Shown piece after piece: positions 25,300-39,039 of a stretch of DNA of 64,000 nucleotides. Source of the DNA: Anseranas semipalmata (Eukaryota > Chordata > Aves > Anseriformes > Anseranatidae); NCBI GenBank assembly GCA_013399115.1, contig VXAA01007207.1, forward strand, positions 64,078 to 128,077. Direction: 5' to 3'. Each line of letters opens with the position of its first letter. Position 1 is the stretch's first letter. The notes under the pieces were generated by a model. That model had not been told where the DNA came from. It searched no databases and worked only from the letters and a program-made list of their open reading frames with translations. Both the position numbers and the translations under genes were made by a program.

Positions 25300-27830
25300 C
25301 CTCCAGTGTTTGATTTACGTATGGTGTAAGGTTGGCTGGTCAAACATTGTCTCAACATTTTCTGTCTTCTGCAAAATGTGATTTTAGGAAGTTGGTCCAG
25401 GTTTTATTAGGGCTGAATTTTCATAAAGGGACTTGAATTCCTTATCTGTATTTCTAGACAACTTTAAGCACCAACTGTAAACAGGACTAATTGCATGTGA
25501 GAAAGTGCAATAAGGTTCAAAGCATGCACCCAAACCCCTAGCCTGTGTTGCATTCTCTTGCAAGAAAAGGATGTGAATGCTCCTTGTAACAGTGTGACTG
25601 TATCGCACAGGGGCAGATCCAAGTAGCAGAGACAGCTCAGGCTCAGGAGTCCAGGCCTCCAAACTTGAGGGAGTTCCTGTATAAACTCAGTATTTTGATT
25701 AAAGAGAACTCATTTCCTAGAGTTGACAGAAACTAAAAAGCATAGGCGACTGATTACTGTATAAAAATAAAATAAAATCAAGAGTTCCTAAACTAAAAAT
25801 TACAGATTTAGTGTCTTCTACCAGGTTTCCTCAACTGGATTTTTCCTGCTGTGAGAACTCTTGGCTTCCTCACCACAGCGGGTTACTCCTCTGCCCAGCC
25901 TCTTCTCTTCCTTCCATTTCTGCCCAGCATTCCTGCTCCCTGCCCCTACCGCCCTCTGCCTGAACTGCCTCCTCCCTGTGCCGCTGTGTCCTAGCCTTCA
26001 GGATGGCTGCTGGCTAGGTGTTGAACTGGCTAACATCATGCTCTCTGATGTCTTTTACATGCATAAAAGCAGTATGATTTAATGTATATACTGGATCACC
26101 AGAGCGAAGTTAGAATTACGGCACCAATCAGAAAAATATTCTTATTAGCGTGTCACTCTCTTTGCTTGAAACATTTCTCACTATTGCCAAAAAGAAAAAA
26201 AAAACACCCCAAAATCTTATTTATAAAGCACAGCCCCTGTCTACAACCTGAGATCTTCCTCCATTTGGAATTCATGGATAACAGTTTGTTTCTTTCTCAT
26301 TCAGATACTAATTCAGGGAAAAATAGGTAAGATGTTCAGCTCTTCCCAGGTGGTACGTTGCACCTCACAGAACCTGGCCGTCTGTTAACATCCATAAATA
26401 TGCTAAAATCACAAACTCTATTCTGCCCCAGCAGGAATCTTGCTGCTGGTATTTTCATTAAATCAATAACAGAAATCACACATTTATACTATATACAAAC
26501 TTCAGGCTACATTGCATCTTTACATACAATCTATGTGTCTCTCCATGTCAGAGATTTATCCATCACATTTTAGTAAGAAAACAGCAATAGTGATGATATT
26601 TTTTCTTGGTTGCAAGGCGTTTTGTTTCCTGGGGCTTACATGTCTCCTTAATTCCTTTAAAATGTATGTATATATGTCACGTTTCCAAAGTGACCATAAA
26701 TGGTTTGAAGGAAGCAGAAGTAGCCCTCAATGAAAGAAGTGTGTCTTCAACTGAAACAGGAAATTTAAATCTGTCGGGATTTTATGTCTTTAAACATAAG
26801 CTCAAGTCTTTTGATTTTTGTTTGTATTTTTCTTTTATTAAACAAATCTGCAAGGATTTAAAAATATTTTTGAGTTGAGTTTGCCTTAATTTGAAAAAGT
26901 AATAGCTACATAGCAATATTTTGATTATTTTAAACCTCCTTTATCTTCCTTTTCTTCCCCAAAGTAAAACTCTGAAACCAGTAGTTGGATGTAAATTGCA
27001 TTAATTTAATGGACTAAATTATTTCCCAGGCAGCGCACACTGGCTGCTGTTGTCTCTAGTGAGATATGAGAACATATATATCCAAAGGTAGATTTCAGCC
27101 CTGTGTATAGTGTTCTTCTGGCCAGCTTTGCAGCAGTTAATTAAAAAGTGCTTTCTCAGTGCTGTGCTGCTGGCTTTGTGGTTTCTGTGTAACAAGTGTT
27201 TTATATTAGCTGAAGAGCTGGGCAAAATAACAATGCTAATTTTCAGCAAGGCTGAATACAAGGGTGAGAAAACAAGATTTCCTGGCCAAATTCTGTTTCT
27301 ACTGGTATTTGAAACATTATATGCTGTCTGGATGACTACCCTAATACTAGCACAAATGGGATTGTTGTTGTTGTGACCCCAGTATTCTTGCAGTTTTGTA
27401 CACTGCTAGCCAGAGCAAACTGAATTTTTCAGTCTTCTCCAGAGGTCATTTGTCAGGCCACGACAGCAGGGAGCTACAAGGAGCATGAGAGGCATACAGG
27501 CACCCTATTGGGCAATGCTAAGGTTTATTTTACAAACAGAATATCAAAATGTAAAATATTAGTATCAATAATATGAAAATTGCAATTGAAGTAGAAAATT
27601 ATACAATGGTAATCCAGGGTTTCTCTGGTCCTTTTGCCAGAAGCATCCACCTGGAGTTTTACAGGAGTTAGGAGAATGAGCATGAGCTCAAGATTTGAGT
27701 GATCAGTCTTTTCACACGTAGTGCATTTTAATTTCTCATTGCACATTTACTCTTGACAATACGTTAGTTATTGGTGTATTTTGGTGTGGACCCCTTTAAA
27801 GGCCTGTCTATAGGTGGGTAAGTCTTTACA

Positions 27831-27854
27831 TAAGTCATATAAGTCATATAAGTG
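27831..27854. repeat. 9-bp tandem repeat
   Basis: TAAGTCATA occurs twice in tandem (27831-27848), followed by a partial third unit TAAGTG. Confidence 0.85.
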
Positions 27855-30800
27855 GATTTTGTCTTTCTCTAGTCATTATAGTTGGAAGTGTTTTGTGAAA
27901 CATGCTGAGTAGAGGAAGATAAGATTGTTGTATTATAGTAAGTTACGTGTCTCATTGTTTATGTACAAAAAAATTGTGTGTGAGCCAACTCTTTAAGTCC
28001 AATTTTTTTTTCCCTCTATTTTAGAAAATATCCATTCATGGTGGGATTCTATCAACACTATAAATCCATTTTCATTTATAGCAATAAGAATAGTTACCAT
28101 CCCTAAGTAAATTAAACTGTTTATTTGCTTCAGGTTTCCATTGCTTTATCAGTTTCTTATTTTGAAAATATGTTTTGTATGTGCAAGTAGTTGAACTGAA
28201 GTTAGACATCAGCTACCTGAGATGTTTGGCCCTTGCAAGACTACTGTTTGTGTGGGTGGATGACAACATCAGCAGCAATCCTGAGAGCATCTGTGGTTTG
28301 TGAATGCTTTCAGTCAGCAGCAAACCAAGTGGGATCAGATCAAAACTGTTTTGGATATTCAGGTCCAAGTGCAAGAGTGTCATGATATTCACTAATGTCA
28401 TTCCATTCTGCTCTTCATTGCTATGTAAACTACTTAAGATTGTTTTTAACGGCTGATATTGTGGTTATCACATGATGTAGAAATTGCATTAGCAGTACCA
28501 GTCCTTTTTCTATCTGCAAATGTGCTGTCAGCATAACTCTACTTCCACTACAAAAGCTAAGCCTCTACTCCCTGTATTTCATCTTAATTTCCTGCAGCAG
28601 CAGCAGCTGTGTTGTTGAGTTTGGCAGGTACTTGTAGTGTAGGAAACTCCAGACACTGCAGATTTCATTGCTGAAGTTAGAAAGAAATGCATTTTGTGAA
28701 AACAGACTGTTTGAGAATCTGGTTGTAACATCTACATAAAGGGGACTTCCACGCCCATGATTTTCACCACATTTGTCGGGTGTTACTTGCACTTTGTTAG
28801 AAATATGTCAAATTATGGCCATCCCAGGTATTCTTTAACAGAAGATAATGTTGCAATTAAAGCAGCTCTCACAAAATTTTAATCATGAAGGGCTTCTCAA
28901 GTTCAGCCTGAAAGCTTTTGGACCAAAAGTCCAAAAGCCTCCTAGGACATTTTTCCTAGGGTTGAGAGATGAAAGTTCAAACCTCTTATCTGAATCAAGT
29001 AGTGCAGCAATTGAAATTTACGTATTTTCTGCATCACTGATAATTGCTCTATCTCCATCTATATGGATTTTTCTCTTCTTTGCTCTATTGATAATGTGTG
29101 TACAACAGGATATTCACTGTACAGGAGACAAGCACTGATTTTGTATCCCACTGTTCTAGGGCTTCGGCTAATTTGGGGGAGACAGGGTCAGAACTACTAT
29201 ACTTAGCTGTATGCATAAAGAGAAACGCCAAGAATATCTTTGAAGTATTACAAACCTTTCTGAAAAGGAAGACAATGTCCTTGGAATGCCTTCTAAATGC
29301 TTCTCTACTGGAGCTGCTATAGTTGACACAGGCTAATAAAGAGAGGTGTTCTCTTTTAGGAAGGCTGCCCTTTGAGTCTTCAAAACTGTTTTTGTTCATG
29401 TGTTGGAGAATCGAAGATGCTAACAATTTCTTTGCTTAGATAGCTGAAACTTTTTTAAGTACCTGGACATCTACAGTATGATTGGTCATTTTGTGTCAGT
29501 ATTTTTCTGTATGTTGGAGACTGTTGCACTCACTTAATCAGGGGTAATGAAATTATGCTTTCCTCAGATTGTTCTGTAATTTTTGGACCAATTCAGCATC
29601 TAGCCCTGAAGCCTCCTGTTGATTCCAAAATGAGGAAAGAATAAGTAACAATTTCAGAAGCTGCCATGCCTGGAGCACCTCTAGGTACCATTAGTAATAA
29701 TCTTTCCCACCCAAATTTGTATTTGAAGTGCAAGTAATAGATTTGATGAGAGTACTTTTACTGTTGCCAGCTTTACCTTAGATTATATTTTTTGTTGTAT
29801 TGGTTGTATTATTTCTTCAGATGGCAGTTATTTACAATTGCAGAAAGGAAAAATCTGCTGCTGTTCTGCATAAGAGGACACACTAGGCATTTCATGCTGT
29901 TGAGTATCAGTATTAGTATTTGCTTTTGCACTAAATACAAAAATAAGAGCCCACCCAGATTGTAATAGCTATTGTAAATAGTATTCTATTCATGATCAAG
30001 AGTGATACCATGTGTTCCACTTCGTAGCATGCATAACTTTTCTGCTTGATCCAATGGTAATAACTTCCCCCCAAAGTAATAAGCTTATTTTATTTCCAAA
30101 CCCAGCTTCAGATCCATGTTCTGCTTCTAAATATTTTTAGCTAAGCTTCTGGAAAACAAAATTCCTTCAGAATTGGTACATAATTGTTATCTAGGAAGGA
30201 AGGAGATCAATTTATGAACGTGATGATAGAATTGTATAGCAATGATCTGGGATTTGAAAGAACTTCCCAGGAATTCTGTTGTTTTGATGGGTATTTATGT
30301 CTTATTTAAGCAGGAGAAAGCAAGTGTTGCTCATCATTTTCGTTGTTTTTGCAAACACTCTGTATTGTCCAACTTCTCTGGAAACTTGGGAACAGGTTTG
30401 TCATACAATAATAAAAGCAGTGCTATTTGTGTTTCTAATGTGCATTTCAGTTAGATTGAAGTAGCTTTAAAGGGATGATCCCTTCAAGATACGAAGTGTA
30501 TTGTGGGCCAAACAATCTTGTTCACAGAAAGATTTTAAAGGGAAAACAAATTATATAGAGGATTTTGCAATATCATTGTCTTTTACTTTGTGCTTTAAAA
30601 TAACACCAAGCATTTTCTTGAGTGCTCTTGACCCAGGCTCCCCTTTCCTCTCCTAGCTAGCTTTACAACAGAGAACATCATTGTGGTCAGAATGCTTGTT
30701 TACCAGGAGCAGCCTGCCACTTTCCACACACAGATCAGTTGGGCCAGCTCAGCAAGTGGGCATTTCTCACAATTTTGTGCTGTCCTTCATTCTGAGCCGG

Positions 30801-31386
30801 TTCCAAATTATGAGGCCAAGTAGGTATTACAGTTGTGTATGGCTTTATTGTTTCCCTTTCTAGTGCTTTGAGCTGTAACAACAACCTGTACATAACCAGA
30901 TAGAATTTTAGTGAGAACAGGACTGATTCACTGTGACTAAAACCTTCTCAAAAACTCTATTTTCATTGGTAATGGTTCCTCATCAATCCTGTAAAGTGCA
31001 AGAAAAGTAGGTGCTACAAATACTCTGTGAGTGGACTCTCCCATAGCTGAATCCTGCAGTGACACCAGAAGCCCTTAATTGAATTAGAAATGTGGACCAG
31101 TTAGTTTCTTTCTTAAGAAATCTCTCCAGTCTGCAAAGAACTGCAAAACTGTTCACAGATTCTCGCTGAAGAATGTTATTCTTTTTGCTCTAATTCCTGG
31201 CATTGTTGAGTATTCTGGTTTTGAGTCTAGGTCACAGTGATGTTTTAGCAAGGGCAAACTGACTACTTTTAACAAGAAGAAAAGTTTTGAAAGTTACTGA
31301 ATTAGTATTATGTCCAAGAACTCATAGTAATGTTTCTGTTGGCATTAACTTCTCAAGAAGGAACTATGAAATGATAGTCTTCATGT

Positions 31387-31416
31387 AAAAGTTTTCAAGC
31401 ACAAAAGTTTTCAAGC
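31387..31416. repeat. 14-bp direct repeat
   Basis: AAAAGTTTTCAAGC occurs at 31387-31400 and again at 31403-31416, separated by AC. Confidence 0.85.
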
Positions 31417-34400
31417 TTTCCCATCTTTCATTTATACTTTTGTTCCAGGCACCCTCTCATACTTGTTCTGTTCCCCGCCCAAGTGCAGTACACTGCATTG
31501 CAGGGTGCATGGGGAGGAAAGGTTCAAAACGAGATGCATTACTTAGTCAGGTGGCTTGACAGTTCAAACTTCATGTCCACAGCTCTAGTAAGGAATAGCG
31601 GTGGATATAGCAGAACTATCTATTAGACCCTTTGGGCTTTTGAAGTTTCTGCTCATTGTATCATAGTTATTTGGTTTACCAGAGATATTCTGCTGACAGA
31701 CCATCTAGCAAAATCATTCTCTCTCGTCTTCAGATACCTGTTATTCTAGTCAACTTGTAGATGACATGTGAGCAAATGCTCAGCTATACTTTAGGAACTG
31801 TAAAAAACGTATTGACTTTGATACCTCCACTGAAAATAATTTCTGAAAATGAAAAAGCATGTTTTAATTTTGCCAGTCAGATTGGAAGCCAACATGTCTA
31901 TCTGTAGTAGCATGATGCAATCAGGATTTAAAAGTGGTGACTTTAATGAAGGCAGCAAGGACCTTGCTGTAGTATTAACATCTTATGGAAAGTCCATGGT
32001 CTTCTGCCTGGTATCATCCAATTGGTGATAAAGACCTCAAATCATGGATGTGGATTTATGGATATAGTTTGCAAATTTGCTGTTTTTCAATGAAAGCTAC
32101 ATTATATGATTAAGGATTCTACTGTCTTGAGCCACACTATTTTATAGTAGGAAAAATACCAGAAGTATGCTGTTGTATAATGCCTGTACATCTCTCACGG
32201 CAGTTTTGGCATTCACTATGTGAGAGAGATTTTTCAGGCTAATCAAAGGCAGGCCAAGACCTGTTTTTCTTCCTTTTGTTTGATGCTCATAATTGTAATC
32301 AACATGCTGCTGAGACTCCTGATGTGGTTATGTCATTTATCAGTGGCAGTATTTTTGTGTTCAGGTGAAGCTTCCTTAGCACTGATGACTGTTGTAGCCT
32401 TTTGCATTGTTTTGCTGATGTTTGGGCTGATGTTTAAACTTTGTAGATGCTGAATATTTTTAACTTGTTTTTGACTGATATAGTGAAAAATAAAATTAGG
32501 AAGGCATAATGGATACAGCATTCAAAAACGATTGAACTCCATTTGGAGAGAGGCCATCAAGTTTGTTATCAAATGTTGCCCTGTGTGACCAGAATACTGC
32601 TTTCACTCAAGCAGTGAGGAGACCACTCACTGTAGTTACCCAACGCATGTTCAAGTCAGGAAACAGTAATGTACACAGTGCAAGGAACATCCCTAAACAT
32701 TTTGAAGTGACAGAATAAAAAGCAAACTGAATTCAAAAGGGACATGTAATCTATATCCCTCAAACATGCTTATTTACTCAGGTTTGTAATAGCAGCTTTC
32801 CAAGCTCTGGAATTCCTCATCAAATTTCTAAACTGCAATTTGTCTGTAACCCAGTCCTGCACTTGACTCACTGAGACTCTGTGTTGGCAAAAACATCAAT
32901 TACATTACAGTCATTTAATAAGAATAGAGCAACCCTGATGGAGTCCTCAACTTGGATATTTAGTGTTCTGACTTCTCTGATTCACTAACATCCACTTTCC
33001 TGATGTATCAAGGAAGTTTTAGTTCTTTGTTGATAGTGCTAGAACTGCAATGGAGTACAAAACCTGTAAGTTCCTGCTTCCTATTTCATATACTTTTCCA
33101 CTAGTTCTTCCTAATTACATATTAATTATCTATTTTTAAACTGAATTTCAGTACATGAATATTAGAAGCACTTATTTTACTCTGTCTACTGGGTTAGGAA
33201 ATTTTCCTGGAAGCCTATGTATTAAAGTGAGTGGAGAGACCATATTGGAAAGGATATGACCGAATTGCTATAGAATGAAAAACAAATATTTTGCAAAAGA
33301 TGGTTGATTTTCCCAATATTATCAAGTAAAAAATGAGAAAAAATATTAAAATGGTAGGAAATTAAGCATTTTCCATGTCCTAGCTCTCAGTTTACACTCC
33401 TGAATAACAATAAAATGGCTTTACTTTACTTGAAACAAGTCTTTAACTATACTTTCCTGTGTAAAAACATCAAAAAATTAGCTTAACATTTTGAAGTCCT
33501 GAAAAAGAGAGGTACAAACTTGATGATGATGATGTGTCTAGTAAGTCCAAACTATTTGTAGAAATAGTGTACTGAGAGCTATGCTATTAACTCAAATTCT
33601 TTTTTATTATCATAGAGAGACCCGAAATATTGGTCTGATGGGGCATTTTGAACTTAGAGCTACCCTTTGTTACTTGGCTACTTTATAGCCAGAGATTGTG
33701 TATAAACTGCAAATATAAAGCAAAAAATGTTTGCAAGTCTTCTCTAGAATGGTTCTAAAATAAAACTTAAAATATAATCACAGCATCTGTTGAACTTCAG
33801 CAGAACTCTTAGTTTTCCTACATTTGGGCATGTACAGATATCTCTTCCCAATTCTATTCTTTCTCACGGGGCATGTAAGACTTATTCTTAATTTTTTTTA
33901 TTCTTATAATCTGCTAATGATAGGGAAAATGTTAACAGATGTATGACTTATTCATATTTCAGGAGGAAACTTCTGCTCAGATTTCTGCTAGAAATACAAG
34001 CAGACAGGCAGGTCCAGCAAATTATACTGTAAAGTTTGGGGCATCAAGTAAGAGTTTGGATTAAATGTTGCTAAGGCTATAGATGTTCAAGGCAGCTATT
34101 TGTGTTTGCTCTCCAGGCTTCTCTCCTGTTTCTCTCCTAGTTTTACTTATGGAGTGGGCTGTAACGAGCCTTAGGTCTTCAGCCTTGCTGACTTTACAGA
34201 AGAGCAGGTAGAAGTTTGCTGGGGGGTGTGTGTGCAGAGCTGTCAAGCAATCGTGTCCTGCTTGTGCTCAGGGGGCTTCACCCTTCCAGAATGAAGTGCA
34301 GGCTGATATCACTGTGTGAACCCACTCAACACACCAAAGCTGTCAAACTGAATTGTAGACTTTTAAGGGCTTTATTGAAAACACCACTATTTGGGGCATG

Positions 34401-35600
34401 CAGTCTGCAGAGAATTTCCTCTACTGACTCCAACTTGATCTTTTGTCTTCTGGCAGATCCGGATAAAGTAACATCTGACATTGCATGCATGCACTAGATC
34501 CAAATGGCAGATAAGTTTAGCATAATTTCTTTCAGCCCCATTTGGGTTTATGCTTAGGAACCAAACTTGACCCTACATGTTACTCTTTTGTCTGTTGCTG
34601 GCACAGCACCACATTCTTTTTGCTGCCAGGAATGGCGGCAGCTGCTGCAGCCTTTAGCTAGAGAAGCATAAGCCTCTTCCAGGCTGGGCAGCTTTCCTTT
34701 TACTTCAAGGAAAATGTTTCATATTTCTCCTTTTCTTAACACATTGCTGTCTCAAACTTCCTTTGTTGCAGATATGTTCTGTGTGTGGTTGGAATTTCCC
34801 TCAAAAATAAGGGCTGGTCTATCCTGACCCCTGCTTGCCTCCCTGTCTCCCAGCCTTCCCCAGTTCCTACTTTCGTATCAGTAAACTGTTCATAAGTCTG
34901 TAGTCCTGTTTAGGATGAGTGCAAGCCAAAACCTCTGGTACCACTCGTACGTCCGGCTGAGAACATCTTCCTGCAATGCTTGTCCAGAGATGGAGCTCTA
35001 AGCCACAATTCTCAATGCTAGATGACATTTTGCCTGTCAGATATTCAGATATACAGCCTAAAAACTTTTAGAAGAATTGCAGGTTTTCTATATAAAGAAC
35101 TGTTTGATGGAGCTTTTGCCACAAAAGTGCACTAGAGGTTTCTCCGCAGTAAAGAGAAAATGAGAGATTTTTCTCCCCAGATGCAGTGAGGGCCATGTTT
35201 TTTGATGTGGAAATGCCAAAGCACAAGTACAAACTAGATGCATAGTGATAATAAGACTACTGTGCACCCAGTGAGCTATTCAATTGGTTATTTACATGTG
35301 TAGTACCCTCCTAATAGCCATTCTGCTTCATCTCCTTATGCATATACAGGATCAGAGCTCTGCAGGCAAAGTGAGCATGCAGTCACTCATGAAGCTTTAT
35401 AAATGAGCCCTTCTCTAACACTTATCGATGCTATGACTGACAGTGCAGTATTAGTTTTCTGATAGCTGCTGATGCCATGGAATGGCAGTTGTTCACTGTT
35501 CTGTTATTTAATGTTATAATTGAATAAAATGATCTACCTGTTTTGTGCCTGCACCAAGAAAATAGACATTTATCCATGGAAAACTTGTTAATTACTGCTT

Positions 35601-35620
35601 TTTTGTTTGTTTGTTTGTTT
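35601..35620. repeat. (TTTG)n microsatellite
   Basis: Four TTTG units flanked by T-rich sequence. Confidence 0.88.
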
Positions 35621-36354
35621 AATAACAAACTAAGATTTACAGCCTGGTGAAAGCTGATTCCACTGTGTATGTGCATGTGTATATCAAACCTATAAAACTT
35701 ACTGTACTCTCACTGACAATGGCTAAGGATTAGTTTTATAGTTTGCTTTGTTCCTTTTCCTTTTCATAAAGTGATGCAGTGAGTGATCACAAAAAGTTAC
35801 TCCTGACCTATTCCTCCACCACTGAAAACAACAGTGAGGGGTTCACAGATTGGCATTGCATTGAAACTGATGGAAATTCCAGGTTCAAATTTCAATGCAG
35901 CAAGTTCCATAGTTGAATTCACAGAAGCCAACCATGTCAGGAAAGCTATGTGTATCAAAAGGAGAAAAAAAAATTGTTAATGTTAGTAATGTTAGCTGAA
36001 GAGGATGATTAATACATATTCTTGCGATGAAGCAAATGCAGTCCCACTGAGAATGAAGAGACTGAGTTCTTTGCACATCACCCCACTCCTGTCCTCTGAA
36101 AGGCTCTTGTCCACCTCTTAATTCCTGTTCCTTGTTTCCTTGCCACAGTACTGGCTTTTCAGTGGAAACATAGTGGCAGTAACTTTTTTGAGGAGCAGAG
36201 AAGGGTGCTTGAGATTTACACAGGTTCAAAGACAGACTGGATATTTGCATGGAAAAGAAGTCTGTTGAATGTCAGTATGCTCACAGAGACCACCTCCAGC
36301 TTAGACAGACCTTGAGTTGAAAATCACTAAGGACTAGGCAAGCCAAAGGGTGAA

Positions 36355-36475
36355 GAATTCTATACAGTTGCCTTATTCTCTTCCCTAAACATCTCCTAAT
36401 AGCCGCTGCTGGAGATAGGATATTGGACTAAATGGATTTCTGATCTAACCAGCTATGGCCATTCTTACACTTTAT
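36355..36475 (+). mobile_element. Old CR1 3'-UTR tail
   Basis: TTCTCTTCCCTAAACATCTC, then GCCGCTGCTGGAGATAGGAT, ATTGGACTAAATGGATTTCT and GGCCATTCTTACAC. It follows the old sauropsid CR1 3'-UTR (…gccactgttggagacaggatactgggctagatggacc…tatggccattcttatg…) almost segment by segment. No ORF2 residue could be read upstream, so this is a short 3' remnant. Confidence 0.82.
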
Positions 36476-39039
36476 GAAATGGGGAATAATAGAGGGTCTG
36501 AAATCACCTTTATACCTCCATTAATTCACCTGCTGTTCTTTATCATAATATGAAAGGGAATGGAGAAGATGAATAGATATAGTTGATTTTGACTGGCTTT
36601 TAAGTTATGTATTGAACTCATGCTTGAAACATGACTTGTGATATAAATGAAGCATAACCGAATACATAACTGTGACAAATTGATATTAAACGGTCATTGT
36701 GAAAAGTGGTAGGAGTGAAATGTGACCTCGCCTTTTTGTTAGTTCTTTTAGAAAAGTCTCTATAATTATAATTTCGTACTACAGAAGTTTCTGTGAGTCA
36801 GCAGTCTATACAACCTTTTGTCTGATTCACTGTGTTCCTCTCCCGAAATTGCCTGCCATCGGTTGCCACCAGTGGAGAGTTGTTTTCAATAGCTCCGGTT
36901 ATGAAGGTTTGGTAGCATGCCTTGGGTTTGTGGAATTACAGAAGGAATGTAACTAACTTAGTTTTAAATGTTTGCTTATGTAGCATATTATTTTAATCAA
37001 AGTTGTATTTTAACATAGAAAAGTTAAAGCATGCAATGCTGAAGCCAAAGGTTTAAAGAGAACAGCATAGTAACTCAAAACTGGTCTGGAGTCTGTCACT
37101 TTTTTGGTCTGCAATACTGTCTTGCAAATGGTCCTGTTCAAATTAATCAGATCACTAAGGGTGTAAGCTGTTGTTTAGCAAGACCCAGGCTGCTGGTATC
37201 CGGCCCAAAGAGACTACAGCACCCTTCATCTTACAGGACTTTGGTAGGCAATCTGTGAGTGTATTTTTTATGACAGCCTGCACTTGCACAGGCAGCAGCT
37301 TCAGTCTCACTCTTCCCACTCAGCTCATTCATATCCAACCTCCTCCTTTTAGAAAGAACCATTACCCATCCTACAGTAACTGCAGCTCTCAGAGATGCTC
37401 TGTCAACAGGCAACCCACTCAAAGTGTTCGTTTAACCTGTGTGCATGCTACCTTGGAGTCTGCAAGCATCAGTGTGTGTTTGGGCTGCATATGTGCCCTC
37501 ATCCCATCTCCACTTCTTAAAGCAAGGCGAGCAAAGTGGCCCCAACAATAGCCTTGTTCATTTGGTATGATTAATCAGACTCATTATCATCAGGAATGGT
37601 GCTAGCTTGTATGACCCCCTTCATATGGTCAAATTTGTTTCAAAAGAGCTAAAGCTGCTCTAAGGTTAATTGTCTTTCCCTCTGTTTTTGTCTGCTTCCT
37701 AAGTAAGCTATCTGCTTTGCTTCATAGCAAAAAAGGGACCCGTGTTAGAGCTGCTTTGGTATCTTGGGGTTCTCGCTTCATTCTTCTTGTTAAGGAGAGG
37801 GATCCTTAGCTCCCTGACCCATCACCATCCTCTCAGCAGATCTGAGCCTCCAGGTGGCTTTATGATCGTGGGACTGTGCCGCACTACTGCTGTTAGAGCT
37901 GAAGGCCAACAATATGGATTTTTGACTAGTAAAATATGCAGTAAGTTTCAGGTCATTCAGTTTCAGTTGTCATACAAATCTCAGCTATAGAAACTACTTA
38001 AGCATACTCTAAATATTAATTGAATTTTAGCCTGACAAGTAATTTAAGAAAGGGAGACGATTTATGCCTTTATATAGAATGGTTTGTTGACTCCTCCCTA
38101 AGTTATCTGCAAGGAATATGAAAAGTCTGGGTGATTTATAGCATGAAGTTGTTTGCTAACAATAATGCAAGAGATCCTTTAAAAACATCTATAGATTTTC
38201 CTCTCAAGGAGAGAAGTGACACTTGTATATATGTACCTTAGTTTGAGGTTCACAGTAATTCAGTGATGCTTATAACAGAGTTCAGATCTTAAATTTGTGC
38301 TCTCAGAAAACTGGTGTTTGAGGGACTTATTATTCAAGTCAGATTTCATGCACTCTTCATCTTGCTTTCCTTTAAGAGAGCACTTACTGAGAACAGTGTT
38401 AAGCATTTGACATATGTGGTCTGAAGACAGTTCTTTCTGGGTGGAAGAACTGTATTTTAACCTGTAACAGCAGAATCTCTAATCCTAGCAAAATGTGCTT
38501 TTTGCCCATTCATAAATCTAGACATTATTGGTAGGAGAACATAATCCTTTAAATTAAGACCCGATTTCCTGCTCTAAATCAGAGTGTCCTTAAACTATCA
38601 ACTATCATGGAAATCACCTGCAGAATACAAGGTGTAAAACAGAGAAACTGAGTTTTGGCAAAGGTTTAGGCCATGCTAATGTGAATGTCTGTGGTGGATA
38701 ATTGAAACGAAGGATGCAACAGTTCTGAGAATCAAAACTCATATTCAGAGCACCTGTTTGAGTGTATTGCTTGGGCTTTCTTTCTTGTCATTGTCTTATC
38801 TTTCAAGTTTTCTTTGAAAGCAGGGAGAGATGCTAACACAATGGTGACTGCAACGAACTTGGAAAGTTCTCAGGCAGGAGCCTGGGCTTCTGAAGTATGC
38901 AAAAACAAAGCTGGTGTCACTTTGTGTCTGTTTGGCCTCATGATGATATAGAAGGATGAGCTGGAAGCTCTAATGTAATGTGATGAATAATAAGAAACTT
39001 ACACGAGGTAGGAATATCACTGCAGTTCTTGTTTTGAGA

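Larger units (their letters stand above)
18721..36354 (+). other. NOL4 upstream intron, segment 4
   Basis: About 17.6 kb without a supported gene. It contains a pure A-tract at 21301-21320, a TG/TA-rich stretch at 24277-24350, a CT/T tract at 25263-25299, a 9-bp tandem repeat at 27831-27854, a 14-bp direct repeat at 31387-31416, GAT units at 33520-33532, and a TTTG run at 35601-35620. A possible ancient-SINE-like stretch lies at 19830-19940. All open frames are 113 residues or fewer and show no recognised family. Confidence 0.5.

Noticed and set aside
35885..36250. 121-residue minus-strand open frame next to the CR1 tail
   Set aside because: No retroelement or host protein similarity; probably chance.
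37171..37551. 126-residue plus-strand open frame
   Set aside because: No known family or biased codon pattern, a low-complexity Ser/Thr/Pro-like composition, and no flanking splice or promoter signals that I could support.
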